DNA of 64,000 bases from Oopsacas minuta (lineage: Eukaryota; Porifera; Hexactinellida; Lyssacinosida; Leucopsacidae), in NCBI GenBank assembly GCA_024704765.1, contig JAKMXF010000315.1:330801-394800 (forward strand). The letters are read 5' to 3'. This document shows, piece after piece, positions 48,262 through 60,879 of the stretch; position 1 is the first letter of the stretch; each line of letters opens with the position of its first letter. Both the position numbers and the translations under genes were made by a program. The notes beneath the pieces were generated by a model, which was not told the origin of the DNA, ran no database searches, and saw only the letters and a list, made by a program, of their open reading frames with translations.

Positions 48262-49340
48262 ATGAATGTGCGTTTGGAGAAAGTTGAAGTCCATAACAGG
48301 GCCATTGGAATGCTGCTTAGTGGAAAACACAAAAGACCGTTGCCCTCTCTCTTGGAAAAGAGGTTTCAACCGTACAAAGATGGTGGCACAAACATAAAAG
48401 CCTACAACATAAGAGGGGTGCTGGACGTCCGAAAAAGTTATCTAGATTCTCAAAGATTGTTATCGCAAAATCATTGGGCAAGAGACGCAAGTCGACAAGA
48501 TCTATGGCTAAGAAACTTACAAACATGGGAAATACTGTTTCAAAGGACATTGTACACCGGTATTTGTTCAAGGATTTAAAAGTCCACCCTTATAAAAGAC
48601 CAAAAATCCCCTTACTAACAGAATTTCATAAGAAAAACAGACTAAGGTTCTGTATGGATAAGGTGAATTGGACAGTGGATGATTGGAAACGTGTACTCTG
48701 GTCAGACGAATCTCCCTATGAGTTATTTCACCCATCGAATCCACAGAACGATCGAATATGGGCAAGAGACGGTACACAAGTAACTCCCCGCCAAACTGTT
48801 AAATTTCCCGCAAAAGTGATGGTTTGGGGTATGGTGAGCTATCAAGCGCTTTCTACACTCAATATATTGCCTCAAAAAGGGACAATTAATGCGAAATATT
48901 ATGAAGACGAGATTCTAGAAGGGCCATGTATTCAAGCGTTGCGTAGAACAGATGAAAATGGAGGGATCTTAGAAAGGAAAATGATACCAGACATGTCCAA
49001 AAGCGATATTTATGCAGGATGGAGCTCCGGCTCATACAGCTAGAAAGACTCAAGACTGGTGCAGACAGAACTTACCTGGGTTCTGGGAGAATAGAAGTAG
49101 CCAGGCAACTCTCCGGATCTCAACCCAAATGAGAATATTTAGTCAATCGTTCAAGATAAGATTGACAAGATGAAGCCTGCTGTCAACGTTAATGATTTGG
49201 AAAAGATGCTAAAAAAATGCTTGGTTATCAATCGACCCTGATATTTTAGAAAGATTGTACTTAGGGATGCCAATGCACGTTCAGAAATGTATAGAATTCT
49301 CAGGGGAATATATTGGCAAATAGAACTTTATCAAAGTGTA
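48262..49340 (+). pseudogene. DD37E-type transposase (copy 2), frameshifted
   Basis: Start MNVRLEKVEVHNRAIGMLLS. After a frameshift come the linker RGAGRPKKLSRF and HTH (KSTRSMAKKLTNMGNTVS). Then RVLWSDESPYELFHP (first Asp, about 48705), KFPAKVMVWGMVSYQALSTL, and, after another frameshift, FMQDGAPAHTARKTQDW (second Asp, about 49020) and GNSPDLNPNENI (Glu, about 49130). Two TAG codons around that last block occupy positions that are Trp in copy 1 (EWPGN, NLW), consistent with TGG-to-TAG changes. About 37 residues separate the second Asp and Glu if the frameshift is bridged. It ends shortly after RILRGIYWQIELYQS. Inactive. Confidence 0.85.
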
Positions 49341-49439
49341 TTAATTCTATAGTTATTGAGCAGAAATGTATAGAATTCTCAGGGGAATATATTGGCAAAT
49401 AGAACTTTATCAAAGTGTATTAATTCTATAGTTATTGAG
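49282..49439. repeat. Perfect 79-bp tandem duplication
   Basis: The units 49282-49360 and 49361-49439 are identical, each beginning CAGAAATGTATAGAATTCTC and ending CTATAGTTATTGAG. They lie at the 3' end of the DD37E element copy 2. Perfect identity means a recent duplication, or an assembly artefact. Confidence 0.93.
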
Positions 49440-49621
49440 TATTTTACAACGCCGCAATAATTTTGAGACACCCTGTATAACTACATTAACATCGTTTTCA
49501 TTTAGTTCTATTGTTGTAAAGTGTAATTATTGTGCCTCACATACTATCACATGAACGGATTTAACATGAACATAGAATTTACTTCCCATTTTCTCCCGCG
49601 GCTTTGGGCCAATTCTATTTA

Positions 49622-51122
49622 CAGTCAACTTCGCGAAATTGAGAGGCCGGTTAATAATGAAATCCGCTTAATTGGAGCAAATCTTCAGGAACGAAATCAT
49701 CTCCACTAAGGTTAATACTAAATATTTTAGGTTAATCAGGACAAACTCTAGTAATCGAGTGAAAAGATAATAACTCAATCAAGACCAAATTCCTTTGGAT
49801 TTAAGAATACTAATGATCCCTGTACAATATGGACAGAATTTGGAAAATATAGGCTAAAGCTAGGATCAATATGGCTAAATCAAATTCTATTTACTAGTGA
49901 ATGTTAACAACATTGATTCACGAAGACACAAAACGATCCAAACTTCAAAATTTGTACTTTGGATGGGTATTACTCAACAATAGATTAGTAATATGGCTTT
50001 AGGGGACTTTGTGAATGAAAAATTACAACCTGTGGCGACGGCTTAGCCTATTACATAAATGTTTAAAAAGTGGCATTATTAATTTGAAGCACTATGAAAG
50101 GTTAGATTTAATCTCATTTCACAAAGTGTTTCCAATTAATAGGGCCACTTTTTAAACGTTAAATTAATGGACTAAGCTGTCAGCACAGGTTGGAATTTTA
50201 TTATTTTCCATGCTCCGCTCGGAAATTAATTCCATCAACAATATATTCAGAATTTACTATGATTATCAAGATCATATAATGTTCAATTTGTTGCAATAAT
50301 TATCAGTTGACTAAAAAATATTAATAAAAGGGAATACTGAAGAAGATTTGATTGGTACAAATTCAAGAGTGTGAAATTTGGAATCAGCATATTGTATTCC
50401 CCCTTTTTGCTGTTTGGAACAATCTTTTACCATTATTCAAAAGTGTATGTTCGGGGAAATACATATCTATTTAATTATCCATGGTTAATTTGAAAAATAT
50501 TTTATTCATAAATATAATAGAAATATTCAAACTAACGTTAAATTTTGATATTCAATGAATTCAAATTATATGCAACACTAGAAGTACATATTGTTTAACC
50601 AATAAATATTAACATCTAAGAACAATAGAATTATTACAGATGACATAGTGCGATAAAATGAATATTTTTATATACTTTGAGCAAAAATATCTAACCAATA
50701 TAAAAATTCTAGAAGATTTTAAAGGTGTAGAAACATTTCTCTTTCGAAAGGCAAAATTTTTGACACCTTTCCCTACAAGATTTTTACCAGAGGCGAGACA
50801 AAATTAACCAGTATGAAATAGTGGCACTGGTGACCAATTGATTAGCAAAGGGGAGAAGGACGCTCAACGAATATCTTCAATATTTCTCACAACAAATGTC
50901 ACCTTAATTCTATCCAATTTTGGATACAGGGTATTCACAGAGAAAAAAACGAAAAAATTACGGCAGCATTTCAGTACTGGGCCACTATCTAAAGTGAAAT
51001 GGCAACAGTAAAAATGAAGAATGAATGATTCTTATCATTCGAAATGTCCGGTTAATTGGAACTCCGTTCAATCGGGACAAAAGGGCTGGAACAGATGAGT
51101 CCGGATTAAACGGAGTTGACTG
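49622..51122. mobile_element. Pogo-like non-autonomous element (1.5 kb)
   Basis: The ends CAGTCAACTTCGCGAAATTG and (inverted) CAGTCAACTCCGTTTAATCC share CAGTCAACTYCG, flanked by TA (49620-49621, 51123-51124). Subterminal CCGGTTAAT and CCGGATTAA motifs resemble those of the pogo-like MITEs, but the ends differ, so it is another family. No transposase frame was found. A nested snapback repeat sits at 50034-50196. Parts of its interior (50250-50930) recur in degraded form at 52440-54060. Confidence 0.75.
50034..50196. repeat. Snapback MITE of about 165 bp
   Basis: CAACCTGTGGCGACGGCTTA at the left returns inverted as TAAGCTGTCAGCACAGGTTG at the right; TTTAAAAAGTGGC and GCCACTTTTTAAA pair further in. 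Almost the whole element folds into one imperfect hairpin. It is inserted in the pogo-like element. A single-stranded foldback of this kind is typical of MITEs; the parent transposase is unknown. Confidence 0.8.
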
Positions 51123-51124
51123 TA

Positions 51125-54100
51125 CCTCTAAATCTATTAACAATACTTTGGTCAAAAACGAAATATATTGGAACGACTACCAAAGGTTAAAAGGATAATA
51201 TTGTTCACCCTGAGGTTTGGTAATCTCAATAATTAATCTACGAATTGAATGTTCACAATCTCCATATGGAGTTCTCAGATGTTTCTGAATCAATATCGGA
51301 TATAGGAGTGTTCGGCCGAACAGGGCCCCCACAACTCAACGTCATTAATTATATTTTGATTCTGCTTCCAGAAAAGCCATATATACCTAAATCCGGTACT
51401 GTTCCGAATGCTGGAATAAATTTAAGCGCGACGAATTCAAAAGTGTGAAAATGCGGATCAGAATGGCCTTTTCTATATAAGGCCTGACATCAACCTCGAA
51501 TCTTTGAATTAGGGATATAGTAGTGTACACTAGAAATTGCACTGTTCAACGATGGTCTTTCTTCTGTGTTGAATAGAATTTGATGTTATGTTATCACCTA
51601 TGCTAAATCCGAAAATTGAGTCCGTTTTCCTCAATTACGTCACATATTTGATGATATTTGGACTGGAATATCACAAAATTACTAAAACTTCAGAAACTTT
51701 ACTGAATAATGAAGTAGCCAAGTGCAACCGTTCTAAATTTTTGAACAATTATATGTCCAAATTTAAGCGCATTTGGGTGAAACCGGCAATTTTTGGTAAG
51801 GAAATCTAGAATTATACATTCAGACTTCATAAATAGTATAAAAGTCTATTTGGCCTCCGGAATGATAAGTTAGGACCACACAGAGCTCATTCTTGTTTAC
51901 TATGAATTCCAAATACACTAGTCTTTGAACATCTTTCAGTTGTTGGTAACTACTTTCGTATATGGAAAAAGTTTCTGAAATGTTGGTAATTTGCAATTTT
52001 CAAGTTCAATATTTTCAAATTGTGAAGTGTTGGAACAAATTGGATATATCTTCGGAATCGCTATAGAAATATTATTAGGAAAATTCGAAATCAAAGAAGA
52101 AGATATTCTAAAGTTGATTAACGTTGAACAGTGTTATATTTGCACAAACAATGGTTTCATATCACACAGACAGTACTTTTATGCCAAGTAAATGTATTGC
52201 TGATATGTAGAATATCATGTGTCCAAACCAAAAACAAAAAATTTCACATTTTGACAATTTCTTTGCTTAGTGAGCATTATTTGGAGAAAATGGCCCAAAC
52301 TTTGATGAGTGTATATGTTTTTCTACATCAGTAATACTTTAACCTTGGCATAAAAGTACTGTTTGAGCTACATACAACCATTATGTATACTAATATAATA
52401 TCTTGTAGACTTCGATATCTCTGGTACATCTGATGGTAGGAATTATATAGAAGGCTATGGAATCAGCATATTATATTACCGCCAATTATATGAAAGAAGA
52501 AGCTTCCACAAATATTAGAAGGGTAAATAATCAATATAAGCAAAATTTGTTGAATTATTGTTTGTAATTTGAAAATTAATATATTCTAAAATATTTAACG
52601 AGTACATATAGATACATATAACATTAGAAAACCAAATGTTTGACAAATATTTTTAACATCAAAAATAATAGGATAATTACAGTTGGCATGGGGGTTATTC
52701 AGTAACAAAACTTGAGGGCGTGATACGTGCTAACGTTCAATACGTATTTCAATTCGGCTGATTGTGTAATAGCTATATCTTTAGTCAACGTTTTCATTTT
52801 TAGAAGTTCTTATATGAATCCGAATTTCTTACACAATTCTATGCTGATTCTAAAATTAAACAAAATTACTCCAATAAATGTATAATATTATTATTGATAA
52901 TATTCAACAACAAAAAAGCAAAATTGATGAAATTTCAGAAATCCTTTCGGACACAAAAAGTATACATCAAAAACTTGCAACATTTTCAAATTATAGCATA
53001 TTTGGAATTTATTGTAATATGAATGAGATTTGTTTACACAAAACTGATCATTGCAAAAGCAAAGATATGATATTTTGATGTGTCTAATGTCAGTGAAATT
53101 CTAGATTCCCTCGCCAAAATGACCAGTTCACCTGAATATACTACTTACAAGTTAGAAATGAAATATGAACGTTCTACTGTTCGAAATCTACAGCGGTCGC
53201 CAATGAGTACTTCAGTATTCGGTAAAAGAATCGGACATTTTGGCAATCTAGTGAGTTTTCAAGTCGCATTAATCAAAATAAGACCTGATGGAGTAAAACG
53301 GACTCCATTTTCGAAATTTGCATGGTTGATAACATGACATAAAAATCTATTTAACAGGAAAATTAGCATCGAAGCTTATTTTTTGCAAATCAGCGTTGAA
53401 TAGTGCATTTTACATGGAAAGATTGGCTGTCGCATTGTAATTGAGAAATATCAGCTTTGTTGACAATATTATATAATATTTGAAATTTTGATAATAGACA
53501 AAAATCTATTTCGATATATTTCTAGACGTATATTAGCTTGAATTAGATCAAGATTAACGATTTATATGTTGCACGAATATAATACAAGAGTTGTAAGGTC
53601 ATAGTAGAATAAATTGACAATAAATTACGCAGTGAAATTCAAAAAGTCCCGAAATATTGTAACAAAATAAGTTAAGCATGATGATGTCATGCTTAACTTG
53701 TATTACATCATTACTTTAAGGAGATTTTATGAACACAGTTGAAATTGATCATGATTACCATTTGATACAATAGAAATAATTTACTCTCGAATTTCAGTGA
53801 AACAACAAAACCCATTGAAAAAATATAAAATCCCATGATATTATAATAGATTTTTTTCAATAATTTCTACAAAATATTTAAATGCATAAAGGTGTAGAAT
53901 TGTTTTCTCTATTGAATTGTGTAAATTGTTAAATCCTTGACTTTAATAAATTTTTGGTACATGCGAGTGAAATTTTGACTGGTATGAATTAGTGGCATTT
54001 GGTATTCGATCAAATAGAAAGGGAAGATGCAATGAGATCGCGACAAATATCTAACAAAAATAATTTATTACATAACACCGTGGTTTTTGTTAGTTTTGGT

Positions 54101-56979
54101 ATGTAGGTGACAAGGAAAAATATGTAGATGCAGCCATGACAATATTGGCCTACTATAGCACAGTAAGCCAGGAGAGCAAAATTTCAGAGTCAGGGTTAAT
54201 TGACATTCATGGTAAAGAACTGTAAGTGTAAGAAATATTTCATGACACAATAATAAATCAAGAACATTTATACATATACACCTGTACTAGTGTTAATAGG
54301 GCATAAAGAAAGTATAATGTACTGACTAGATATAAACATTTTGTAATATACAATACAATTCCGTTTACTGGATATAAATAGGTTTAATATATTCAAAGTT
54401 CCTCAACGATCAAATAGTTGTGAAGAACGAAGAAAATACTACTAAAGAATATAACTGATAAGTTTATACATCAACCATCTAAAATATCCATTAATTAGCG
54501 ATATTTAGGGAGGAATAGGTTGTGGCCCAAACAGGGTAAACTTCAAAGGTGCCTGACTCTCACTTCATGATTGTAAATTAGGTAGCGGTAATTCTAAGGA
54601 GGATGGAGGGGTATTTCCAAAGGATGGCAATAACTGAGTTGTAACAGAGGATGGTAAAGTGTCTTGCTTCCCTAGATCCAACTGTTTCAATGTCTACCGA
54701 AAATATCATAAAATTAAACATCTATCCAAAATATTTCCAGGTAAGATTGAAGTCTATTGCTAAATTATCTCGAAAAAATGACTTTAAAAAAGTTGTAATT
54801 TTAGTGTGAACACTTACATACATGTTCTAGTAGACCGAAATAATAAAATGCCCTTCGGATCTGTATCATCGTGTACGTTCTAAAACTGCAACAATATCTC
54901 AACATATAAAACATATGTGAATGTCATACAAATTTTTGGGTCAAAATAATTTTGGAATTTCTGATAGATTTTGGTTGACTATATTCCTCAAATCGTTGCT
55001 GACTGATTATTAATTGGAATCCTGCAAACTGGAAGGTAGCAACATAGGGTCTGAACAATACATAATTCGATTTCCACATCATTCGAGTTATGCTATACTA
55101 GTGAAAAATTCTGAATTAAATTCCAAAATACTGAAGAGATAAAATATATTGTATAGAGTCCCCGATTTGTACTTAGAACTTTTCAAATTTCAAAAGATTT
55201 AACCAAAACATTTGAATTTTGAATCTGCCTGGTAAATTCGATAAGATTTGAAATATTAAGCAGCCAAAAAAATTGCCAAAAAAATCAATAGATTCGAGAA
55301 AAAAGATCAACCAAGAAATCACAAAATGCAATATTTTGCCAATATTATAGAAGCCCTAGGGGCAAAAAGCATTAAAGCTCTATTTATGCACAAACATCAC
55401 AGAATAGTTTGAAACGTGCAAATGTTGTAAGCATTTACGAAGTAATCGCATATTTATATGTCATTGGCTGGCAAAATATCATAGACAGTGAGAGGGGGAA
55501 TATTAGAAATAGGTAGCAAATATCTTGGGAAATATGAAAGATAAAGCTATGAAATGTATACAACATAATGTACGCATACGTAGTGAGCATTTATGCAATA
55601 ATTGGCACAGAAGTTTTTCAGCAACTATGTAATTGTACAATTTCCAAAAATATTTGTGATAAAGCCGCAAATATTCCCCAAGATATTTATTCGATACAAA
55701 ACTGTAAAACGTAAATATCACTTTCTGGGAAGAAGAAAATAAAATGGGCGATTTGCAAACAAGTAACCCCTTATAGCCCCCAGCGCCCCTATAGGATCCT
55801 ATGAGAAATCTTAAAATTAATGGCTATCAACTAGTGATGTAAACGTCATCTTAATGAACATATTTTGTGATGGAGAATTAACATAGCCAATTTTCATACT
55901 GGCAAACCATTTATAAACTTCAAAGTAACTATCATAACAGAAACTACAGATAAACTATTTGCTTGGTTCTACCTTATCTCAGTTAAAATATATCATATTT
56001 TTGATGACATCGCATAATCAAAATTTCTACAAGATATTTGATTATTTCTTGAATAACTCATCGAGATCAAGATTGCATCTTGGAATATCCAATAAACACT
56101 TAACAGTATCTTTAAATGGTCATCCATAGGCTTAGGGGTCTTGGGTATATTTAAAGTGCACAAAATGTATTCTGTATCTATGGGTTAGTGCATACAACTA
56201 GCCGATTGACAGCAAAGTATTTTTGGTATAGCTTCTATTTTTTTAGTTCCGATGACGAAATCAAAATTTGCGAATCATGTAAACCAGCGTAAAATATATC
56301 TAGGTTGGAGTTAGGGGTATATAATCCATTATTTCCTTATGGGTTAATTACTATTTAAAGTAGATTGACCCGATTGATTATTCTAAGTAGCTTAAACTCT
56401 TCGTGTTATGATGACGTAAGCAAAATTATAAAAGTTAAATTCCGGAAACATGTGTCATTTCAGTTATTTCGATAAAATGCCTACACTAATATTAAGGACC
56501 ATTGAATATAGTGTTTAGATGATAAATTTAACGTTCTTTTTGATGTCTTATTACGGCAATAGCAATTATTCTAAAAACGAAAAACATTGAAAATTTGAAA
56601 TTTCAACAAAACTTGGACGTTTTGCGTGTTCTTAATAACCGGCTGTTAATTATTCGCTAAATTTAAATATAACTATTGTAGCCTTATTGTGATCCAAGTG
56701 TTTCGCCCTGGTAGGGATTCCTCAGTTGCGTCGCCCTTTCGGAATACTCTTCAGATGGATCAGAGTTACTTAACGTTTTCGCCACTGGGGATATACGATT
56801 GCGGCCGCGTTTCCATTATCTGGGATCGCCATGATTGGGATTGCGTTGCCTGAATAGCTTTGGACAGAGGTCCCCACAAGGTTCGATGTATCTTGCCTTT
56901 GAGCGCTTTCAACAACTATTTGTATGGAAGTTGAAGAATGAAGGCAAGACGCTACTCAAATATTTACGAATTAAACAGT
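51125..56979. other. Long AT-rich stretch without a supportable gene
   Basis: Many short frames (for example 51245-51448, 51588-51809, 52878-53078, 53080-53337) show no family features. Phrases from the pogo-like element reappear: GAATTCAAAAGTGTGAAA (51436), GGAATCAGCATATTATATT (52461), AAAGGTGTAGAATTGTTTTC (53889). This indicates degraded related repeats. A 13-bp hairpin is at 53669. A GC-richer patch at 56700-56840 is unassigned. Confidence 0.5.
53669..53699. repeat. Perfect 13-bp hairpin
   Basis: AAGTTAAGCATGA and TCATGCTTAACTT are exact reverse complements with a 5-base loop (TGATG). There is no nearby gene, and it is too short for a typical animal microRNA precursor. A chance or MITE remnant is likely. 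Confidence 0.6.
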
Positions 56980-59050
56980 ATGTCTTGACCGTTAGTCTGG
57001 TGAAGCAAATGTGTACATTTCTGCGAGCAGGTGTGCCCGATTCCTCCACACTCCTTACACTTAAGAAAATTGCGAAAACCTATCAAAACTGGATCGCTTT
57101 GACTAAGAGACGGACAAATATACCTCTGGAATTTATTGTGAATGGAATTTTACTCGCAAGATATTAACGATATCTTCGTTATATATTATTGCAAGCCTCC
57201 AATGCTTCTTGAGAGAAATTCTTCATCCTTATCCTCCATTACAATATCGCATTAGTCAGTGGAGTGAGCAAGGAGACGATGGAAAGATGGAGTAACATGT
57301 GCCCAAGGAAAGCTAGAGAGTATCGATTCGTAGGTGTGCTTACAAAGAGAATTCAGTTTGTCTGTATCCACTGCATGATTACAGTTGAAGATGCGCAATA
57401 GAACTGATAGATTACTATGCAAAATATTAATTGGCGCACTTATATCTTCTGAAATCAAAATGGAAACCAAAGAAATAAAGTTATTTTTATTGAGTAAACA
57501 CTGTCTTGCCATATTTCCAGTTGAAGTTGCTCCTCCATTACTGGATGCTTGGTCGATTCTCAACCCTGTTTTCTCGCATAAGAACTCCGGAGTAAATTTC
57601 ATTGAATCCTTTATCACTCTAGAGGTTGGCAACCATTTAAAAGTACCTGAACGCATGCGGTATATAAAAAGCAGAAACCAACGAAAGACACAAGTGTAGG
57701 TATGTAGTGGAGATGCTGGAATTATTTCAATCTCAGATATGGGTTCGTGTGTTAAACCACAACGATCTTTCGAAGGTAGTAATCAATTATTTTCTGTGTC
57801 CACAATTGAGAATATTTCCTTTGCTGAACTTATCGTCCTGTTGATAGGAAACCCTGATCGGAAATTTCAAAATCTTTCAATTCTGTAAAACTTGCAGTAC
57901 AAAGTTGTCACCTTGCAACACCTGCTCCACCCAGAATACCAGACATTTTCCCACCAAACTTTGTACGGAGAAGTTTAACTCTAACATTACCATATGGTAG
58001 CTCTAGTCCGTCCTTTTCAAAGGGTAGTCACTTCAAGATTGATCATAAGATCCATTAAGGATTTAGCATTATATTCGTTTTCCTTTTAAGCTACTAATGC
58101 TATTGGTCTAACAGAAAATGATAAATTAGGAATTTGGTTCGACCAAAGGGAATTTCCATCAGAATCAATCACTGATGACATCTTGAAGGCAAAGATAATG
58201 AAATTTAATATTGAATTGTGGATTCCCATCGAACTGGTTGTAAATCTTATGACAACTCGAACCATTCAATCCACCCGGGATGGTAAGCTCTAACGGACAT
58301 TATGGGCCATCGCGATATAGGTTAGATTCAAGTAATCATAAAGTTGTCTGTTGTAAGATAGATGTATATGAGATACCAATCCCTATTTTATCTTGATCAT
58401 TTTTCCGAATTCAATAATCTCAGATGATGCAATCATGGTGATACGATAATCAGCTACTTTGCTGTACTGGGGGAATATAATATTTTCTGTTTTACATAAT
58501 TTCCTCATGTTGGTGTACGTGCGTTTGCCAATCTCAAGAAAATCCAACACAAACACCTATTTGTCAATCTGCAATTCTTGACACTACAAGCAAATATCCC
58601 ATTGGCAAGAAGGTCTTTACATGAATTAGCTGTGCTTTGGTCGTTAGCTTCATTAGAGATTCGTTTGAGGGCATAGGTAGCTATTGTTAAGAATGAACAT
58701 TTTCATTTTTGCAATGGCAGCGATTACATCCAAAAGTGCTTTTAATTTACTTCTGGGAGCCTTCAGTGCCAATTCAGGCAGAGTTTTCCATGACTCCTTT
58801 GCAAGGTCAACAGCAAAAACCATTCGCTCTTCTCCAATAATACGTTTGTTTATGGGACTGGGGGTTGGGTATAATAAGATAGGAGTAATTGCCATGTAGA
58901 TAGGTTATTGCGCTTACGGAAAGCATCACGTCCAAACTTCAAATCGCTGAATCTTCTCCGAATTGAGGAGAATTCGCCATCTGAAATATCATATATCTGG
59001 ATGAAGGAATCGACTGCAGTTTTGATTGAAGGTTGAGAGTGGGAAGACAA
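56980..59050 (-). pseudogene. Unclassified repetitive protein gene with zinc knuckle
   Basis: A minus-strand gene in several frames. From 59050: TAVDSFIQIYDISDGEFSSI; then VDLAKESWKTLPELAL and RSKLKALLDVIAAIAKMK (58895-58653); a Cys-rich patch FACSVKNCRLTNRCLC (about 58575); GLRIDQASSNGGATSTGNMA and LLRIFNCNHAVDTDKL (57656-57252); SSFPWAHVTPSFHRLLAHS; SQEALEACNN and RRYR (about 57190); and finally CKECGGIGHTCSQKC (about 57050), a C-x2-C-x4-H-x4-C zinc knuckle. I believe proteins of this layout are multi-copy in invertebrate genomes, but I cannot name the superfamily. An RNase H core was not identified. At least five frameshifts and several stops; a pseudogene. Confidence 0.6.
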
Positions 59051-59119
59051 TCAAATGCTTCCTGGTTATTCATTGAGAATTAAAATATGTGCTAGAGATT
59101 TAGTAATAAAAGTAGTATA

Positions 59120-59870
59120 CAGTGGAAGCCGCTTAATCGGGACAGCTCGGGAGTCAATGTTTGTCGCGATTAACCGATGTCCCGATTGAACGGATTATGA
59201 TTACTGAAATATTCAAAACGAGTTTTTCATTGTCACATGACCAGGTAAATCTTATTCTATACTACTAATCCTGATTTATCTAGGTCTAGCATAGATTTGG
59301 TTATAGTATGGATAGTTCCACTTCAAGGGGTCATAGAGTGCGTTACGATATATACTTAAAAAGTAAGAAAATAAAATTTAAGTAATAATACATGTGCTTA
59401 TTACTGCAACCCAGCAAAAGGTTTGGATATCCAATAGTCTGGTCATTATTGAGGGAATTATACACGAAGGAATAGCCAATGGAACCTGAGGCGAGTGAGC
59501 AATGTTAATATCTTAGTTTAGTAAATGGTAATCGCATCAGTGTTGTATTGGTATAGTTGTAGAGAATATTCAGATTCCTAGTTTTACAACAAACCATTTC
59601 ACAATGATTCTGAATAAGTATAGAATCGTTAAATTGGGATAGAAATCCCAATTAGGCGAATACAATTAATGTCCGGTTAAACGTGATAAGAAATCCTAAA
59701 TAACCGATTATGAACTTACAAATATTCGGGTAATCGGGGTAAAAATCCAGATTAACCGATTCGGAGTCCCAATTATCCGACGATTTTTCTATGTAAATCT
59801 GATCTCAAACCATTGTCCCGTTTAAACTGATATCCCGATTATCCGAGTCCTGATTAAGCGACCTCCACTG
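59120..59870. mobile_element. Pogo/Tigger-like MITE, copy 2 (751 bp)
   Basis: Ends CAGTGGAAGCCGCTTAATCG (left) and GCGACCTCCACTG (right, two mismatches), flanked by TA (59118-59119, 59871-59872). Its interior aligns along its whole length with the copy at 10009-10746. Differences are scattered, so the two inserted separately a moderately long time ago. No coding capacity. Confidence 0.85.
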
Positions 59871-60194
59871 TATTCTGAACTAATAATAGGTTAAAACTTT
59901 GAGCTGTCATCCTGATGAGTATTTTAGATAGCGAGAATTATATGCTTATGTATAAATATAAAATAGAGGTGAATAATGAACTCAATTATAGCCATCTACT
60001 AAGCATGAAATTTGATTACAAAGTAATAGAAATTTTCTCAAGAAAATTTTGCTTTCCAGGTTTCAGACTATACTGAATTTAATGGTAGCATTTCGAAAGC
60101 TCATGGGATGATGAAAGTTCGATGTAAGCCTATAGCGAAGCCACTGTGCCTAACTAGTTGAACTCTTATTGATGCTCTCGCAAACAATGTATAG

Positions 60195-60440
60195 TCTTAG
60201 ATAAAGAAGCGTCGGAACAAAGCATACTAAAAACAGGTGTGCCACAAGGCAGGAATGTAGGGCCTTTTATTCATAATCTTTCTCAATGATTTACACATCC
60301 ATATGCATGAATCTACATCCAATGCAGTAGCAGATGACTCAACTATCTATGCTTCGTGCAACAATCTGTACGAATTGAAGACAGTGCTTCAATCGGACCT
60401 TGAGAAAGTATACTTATGGGCTCTAATACAGGCCCATAGG
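60195..60440 (+). pseudogene. Non-LTR retrotransposon reverse transcriptase fragment
   Basis: The plus strand reads EQSILKTGVPQGRNVGPF, then after a one-base shift FLNDLHIHMHES, VADDSTIYASCNNLYELKTV and SDLEKVYLWAL. GVPQG and (Y/V)ADD are reverse transcriptase blocks 4 and 5; VADD takes the place of the usual YADD, whose two aspartates are catalytic. The segment is about 80 codons, the palm centre only. A non-LTR (LINE) element is likely from the spacing and the ADDSTIYAS context. No endonuclease, tail or target duplication was found. Confidence 0.8.
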
Positions 60441-60879
60441 AAGTTGTTAAACTGTACTAAGGGCATGGAGCGTCAGAAATAGGGATCAAGGGGGGCTACA
60501 AGCCTCTGGCGACGATCCCATATTTTCAACAACACTAGTTGCTATTTTTTGTCAGGTAACTTCGAAAAAGTATTCGAATGACTCAGGGCAGTAGTCACAA
60601 AAAGAAAGTGGATAAAGTATAAACAATACAAAGAAGTCAGGTACAAGAAAGCTATGCAACCAGATCAAGCAGTGGCGTAAATCGGTTGGGATAAGTGGGG
60701 AAGATGCACAATTATATAATTACGAATCTATATTATTTAATCTCAATTATTGTTTGTTTGTTTGTCCGTTGTCAAGGAAAGGATCGACGATATGTACTTT
60801 GGAAATTAACGCATAACTATGTATTCATCCAGGTTATCAAGGAAGCAAATAGCATTAAATAAAACTTCAATAAATACTA
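60441..60879. other. Non-coding spacer
   Basis: The sequence 60440-60660 may hold further LINE-derived sequence but could not be matched. A GTTT run (TTGTTTGTTTGTTTG) lies at about 60750. Confidence 0.4.

Larger units (their letters stand above)
48062..49475 (+). mobile_element. Tc1/mariner element with DD37E-type transposase (copy 2)
   Basis: The ends are CAGGGTGTCCCAAAATCATT and AATTTTGAGACACCCTG (about 24 bp with mismatches), flanked by TA at 48060-48061 and 49476-49477. At 1414 bp it includes a perfect 79-bp internal duplication near its 3' end. It encodes a transposase related to copy 1 but with different ends, so it is a separate DD37E family. Confidence 0.92.
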